Source: Pseudomonadota bacterium (GTDB lineage: Bacteria; Pseudomonadota; Gammaproteobacteria; Burkholderiales; Sulfuriferulaceae). Taken from it: a stretch of 8,833 nt of DNA. Each line of letters opens with the position of its first letter. The stretch's first letter is position 1. Position numbers and translations under genes: made by a program. The stretch is from positions 1 through 8,833 of the forward strand of contig JAJYGL010000092.1 of assembly GCA_021790625.1 (NCBI GenBank), given 5' to 3'. Shown piece by piece: positions 7,352-8,833 of this stretch. The notes beneath the pieces are model-generated. The model was not told the origin of the DNA and ran no database searches. It saw nothing but the letters and a program-made list of their open reading frames with translations.

Positions 7352-8008
7352 TTATGGGGAAGGTTTCTGACGTGCCGATACTATGGCGCGCCGATAGGCA
7401 AAAAACGCACTGGTGATGCCGGTTCTTCCCTCAGGCAGTACCCGGCAACGCACGGCATATTCGGCAGCAAACATGAGTATGACCAGTGGCAACGAAAAAA
7501 AATTGGCGAACAGCGACCAGGTGGAAATGCTACTCCACAAGAACAGGCTGACAGAAGCGCTGGCCATGGCGACAAAAAATACGGTCCAGGCCAACGTGAC
7601 GCGGCGTGTATAACGGAGAATGGCGTCGGTCATGACTGGTTGATCGAAACGGGCAAATTGGGTGCATAAGGCTTGCCGGTCACCGAACAGTGAACGACCA
7701 AACCAGATTGCCAACCCGCCGAACAGAGCCACGTGCTGGGTCATGTAAATGTTGGCAGGATAGTTTTTCAACAAAGGCCAACCAATTGCAGGCAAGGTCA
7801 CTAAAGCCGTGAGCAGAATGGCCCGTACCCAGAAGGTTTGTTGCTGCCAGGCAAAGCTTGCCCCTGCCAGCAATAGTGGCAGACAGGCCACCAAGGTTGC
7901 CAGATTGCCGGCCTGTTTCTGCTGGGCAAGATGATGGTTCAGCAAGATATATCCTGCTAGCAGCACTAAAATGGCCATGATTCGTAATCGACGTGGCAGA
8001 TTTGTCAT
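7352..8008 (-). CDS. Six-helix inner-membrane protein of aryl polyene clusters (COG4648-like)
   Basis: This 218-residue protein has about six hydrophobic segments: roughly 10-24, 34-53, 59-78, 85-104, 137-158 and 162-182. A polar loop after the fourth segment reads FGRSLFGDRQALCTQFARF (about 103-121), which I recall as a conserved feature of the COG4648 predicted membrane proteins found between the ACP and ligase genes of aryl polyene and xanthomonadin clusters. No enzymatic motif is recognisable. The function is unknown; a role in holding the soluble biosynthetic complex at the membrane would fit its position but is only a guess. The start overlaps the ACP stop as ATGA and lacks a Shine-Dalgarno sequence, pointing to translational coupling with the ACP. 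Confidence is high that it is a real membrane protein and moderate for the family. Confidence 0.8.
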   Translation of the reverse strand: MTNLPRRLRIMAILVLLAGYILLNHHLAQQKQAGNLATLVACLPLLLAGASFAWQQQTFWVRAILLTALVTLPAIGWPLLKNYPANIYMTQHVALFGGLAIWFGRSLFGDRQALCTQFARFDQPVMTDAILRYTRRVTLAWTVFFVAMASASVSLFLWSSISTWSLFANFFSLPLVILMFAAEYAVRCRVLPEGRTGITSAFFAYRRAIVSARQKPSP

Positions 8009-8280
8009 TTGCTGCGATGCGCCGCGACATATTCGGCGAGGTTGCGCAATGAGGCGAAAATTTTTGCATTATTGGCATCATCACTGCGTAATTGGCAACC
8101 GTAACGTTTGGAGATGACGAGCGCAATCTCCAGAATATCGATGGAATCAAGCCCCAATCCCTGTTCGCCAAACAGGGGTTCGTCGGGCGGGATGTCGCTG
8201 GCTGCAATATCCAGGTTGACAGCATCGACGATTTGTTCGGCAAGTTCGGTCATGAAAGCGGGGGACGCGGATTCTGGCAT
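8005..8280 (-). CDS. Acyl carrier protein
   Basis: This 91-residue protein is a typical four-helix carrier protein. The phosphopantetheine site is GLGLDSIDILEIAL, with the modified serine at residue 46 (codon 8143-8145), followed by the usual acidic recognition helix. The ligase domain downstream in the operon probably charges it with the aromatic starter, and the ketosynthase and dehydratases work on the bound chain. The ATG at 8280 gives a normal ACP length. The frame stays open upstream to 8478, but that part reads through the repeat and the end of the ketosynthase gene and has no ACP similarity. No good Shine-Dalgarno sequence precedes 8280 or the alternative ATG at 8253. Aryl polyene clusters I recall carry two ACP genes; only one is seen here. 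Confidence 0.93.
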   Translation of the reverse strand: MPESASPAFMTELAEQIVDAVNLDIAASDIPPDEPLFGEQGLGLDSIDILEIALVISKRYGCQLRSDDANNAKIFASLRNLAEYVAAHRSK

Positions 8281-8293
8281 GATAAGGTTCAAT

Positions 8294-8323
8294 GTATGAG
8301 AAAACGAAGTATGAGAAAACGAA
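8294..8323. repeat. Perfect 15-bp tandem repeat, two copies, upstream of the ACP gene
   Basis: The unit gtatgagaaaacgaa occurs at 8294-8308 and again, without a mismatch, at 8309-8323. It lies in the 80-bp AT-rich gap between the ketosynthase and ACP genes, beginning 13 bp upstream of the ACP start codon. If the candidate promoter next to it is real, the repeat falls in the 5' leader of the ACP transcript. Confidence 0.9.
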
Positions 8324-8325
8324 CG

Positions 8326-8355
8326 ATTAAATAATTGATAATATATCAGTTGCAA
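8326..8355 (-). promoter_or_regulatory. Candidate sigma-70 promoter for the ACP-to-dehydratase operon
   Basis: On the minus strand, TTGCAA (8350-8355, four of six matches to the -35 consensus) and TTTAAT (8326-8331, five of six to the -10) are separated by 18 bp. Transcription would begin near 8319, inside the tandem repeat, with a leader of about 40 nt. The spacer contains a short inverted repeat, TGATA-N3-TATCA (8336-8348), which might bind a regulator. AT-rich gaps give such matches by chance, so this is tentative. Confidence 0.3.
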
Positions 8356-8360
8356 ATGAA

Positions 8361-8833
8361 TTATACGGTTTTGAACGCGAGTACGATATTGTGTCCGCCA
8401 AAGGCAAATGAATTTGATAAGGCGGCGCGAACGGGGTGATTGTGCAATCCTGTGGTCAGGTGACGCACGCCAGCGCAATTTGGGTCGATGTCCGTCAGGT
8501 GTGCGGTCGGTGGCAAGCTATGGTTGACCAGCGCCATGGTGGTGATGACCGCTTCCATGGCGCCGGTGGCACCCATCATGTGGCCATGCATGGATTTGGT
8601 GGCGCTGACCGTGATTTCGACGCTTCTATCGCCAAAAACCTGTCGAATGGCGGCAATTTCCGTGTTGTCACCTTCGCGGGTAGCCGTGCCATGGGCGTTG
8701 ATATAGTCAATTTCATCGATTGAAATGTTGCCACTGGATAAGGCAAGCTGCATGGCGCGCACCTGACTTTGTCTGTCCGGTTTTACCAGATGGCTGGCAT
8801 CCGAGTTGGCGCCATAGCCGGCTAGTTCCGCGT
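8361..8833 (-). CDS. FabF-like beta-ketoacyl-ACP synthase, C-terminal part
   Basis: The frame is open to the right edge, so the N-terminal portion including the active-site cysteine is outside. About 157 residues remain, beginning with AELAGYGANSDASHL, a typical ketosynthase segment. Both catalytic histidines of the decarboxylating triad are present, in NAHGTAT (codon 8691-8693) and KSMHGHMMGATG (codon 8580-8582), together with the conserved lysine just before the second. The C-terminus ends in NSFAFGGHNIVLAF, the usual GGxN signature. The intact His/Lys/His set argues for a condensing subunit rather than a chain-length factor, though the missing cysteine region prevents certainty. It would extend the ACP-bound polyene by malonyl units. 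The TAA stop at 8361-8363 is followed by an 80-bp gap before the ACP gene. Confidence 0.92.
   Translation of the reverse strand, partial: AELAGYGANSDASHLVKPDRQSQVRAMQLALSSGNISIDEIDYINAHGTATREGDNTEIAAIRQVFGDRSVEITVSATKSMHGHMMGATGAMEAVITTMALVNHSLPPTAHLTDIDPNCAGVRHLTTGLHNHPVRAALSNSFAFGGHNIVLAFKTV

Noticed and set aside
8298..8334. Short plus-strand basic peptide MRKRSMRKRTIK across the tandem repeat
   Set aside because: It is only the tandem repeat read in one frame, with no ribosome binding site, and is antisense to the ACP leader.
8281..8478. Upstream extension of the ACP (66 more residues)
   Set aside because: It runs through the AT-rich gap, the tandem repeat and the end of the ketosynthase gene and has no carrier-protein features.
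1..8833. Ordinary fatty acid or phospholipid synthesis locus
   Set aside because: PlsC-, FabF-, ACP- and LpxL-like genes alone would allow this, but the LolA-like protein, MMPL exporter, acyl-ACP ligase and two unusual dehydratases together fit an aryl polyene cluster much better.

Overview
The window is most of one arm of a biosynthetic gene cluster of the aryl polyene (APE) / xanthomonadin type, from a Gram-negative and probably beta- or gammaproteobacterial chromosome. This rests on the combination of genes rather than on any single one: a type II ketosynthase, a free-standing acyl carrier protein, a six-helix membrane protein resembling COG4648, an AMP-forming acyl-ACP ligase, two hot-dog dehydratases of different types, an LpxL-like acyltransferase, a LolA-like periplasmic protein, an MMPL exporter, a family 2 glycosyltransferase and a PlsC-like acyltransferase. 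A LolA-type carrier and an LpxL-type enzyme only make sense in a cell with an outer membrane. The species cannot be named from the sequence.

Layout. Positions 2-1304 hold two plus-strand genes that overlap by 8 bp: the C-terminal part of a PlsC-like acyltransferase, cut by the left edge, and a DPM1-like glycosyltransferase. They run tail to tail into a long minus-strand operon, and the two ends overlap by 35 bp (1270-1304). Read in the direction of transcription from the right edge, the operon is: ketosynthase C-terminus (8361-8833, cut by the edge); an 80-bp AT-rich gap with a perfect 15-bp tandem repeat and a possible promoter; ACP (8005-8280); membrane protein (7352-8008); ligase-dehydratase fusion (5554-7329); LpxL-like acyltransferase (4655-5557); LolA-like protein (4030-4665); MMPL exporter (1688-4033); ApeP-like dehydratase (1270-1698). 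From ACP onward the genes are joined by 4-bp or 11-bp overlaps, except for a 22-bp gap before the ligase. That gap carries the only well-formed Shine-Dalgarno sequence in the series.

Likely working model, inferred from the family. The ligase loads an aromatic acid onto the ACP. The ketosynthase and the two dehydratases, with a ketoreductase that is not in the window, extend it into a conjugated polyene. The glycosyltransferase and the two unrelated acyltransferases build or attach a lipid-like anchor at the inner membrane. The MMPL exporter and the LolA-like protein move the product towards the outer membrane.

The cluster type is known, so no wholly new system is claimed. The points worth a second look are the ligase-dehydratase fusion with a FabA-like aspartate, separate glycosyltransferase and LpxL-like genes on opposite strands, the repeat and putative promoter upstream of the ACP gene, a 9-bp repeat in the LolA-like signal peptide, and the Asp/Asn asymmetry between the two halves of the exporter. 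No tRNA, rRNA, insertion sequence, CRISPR array or convincing terminator was seen. No stretch over 300 bases lacks a gene.
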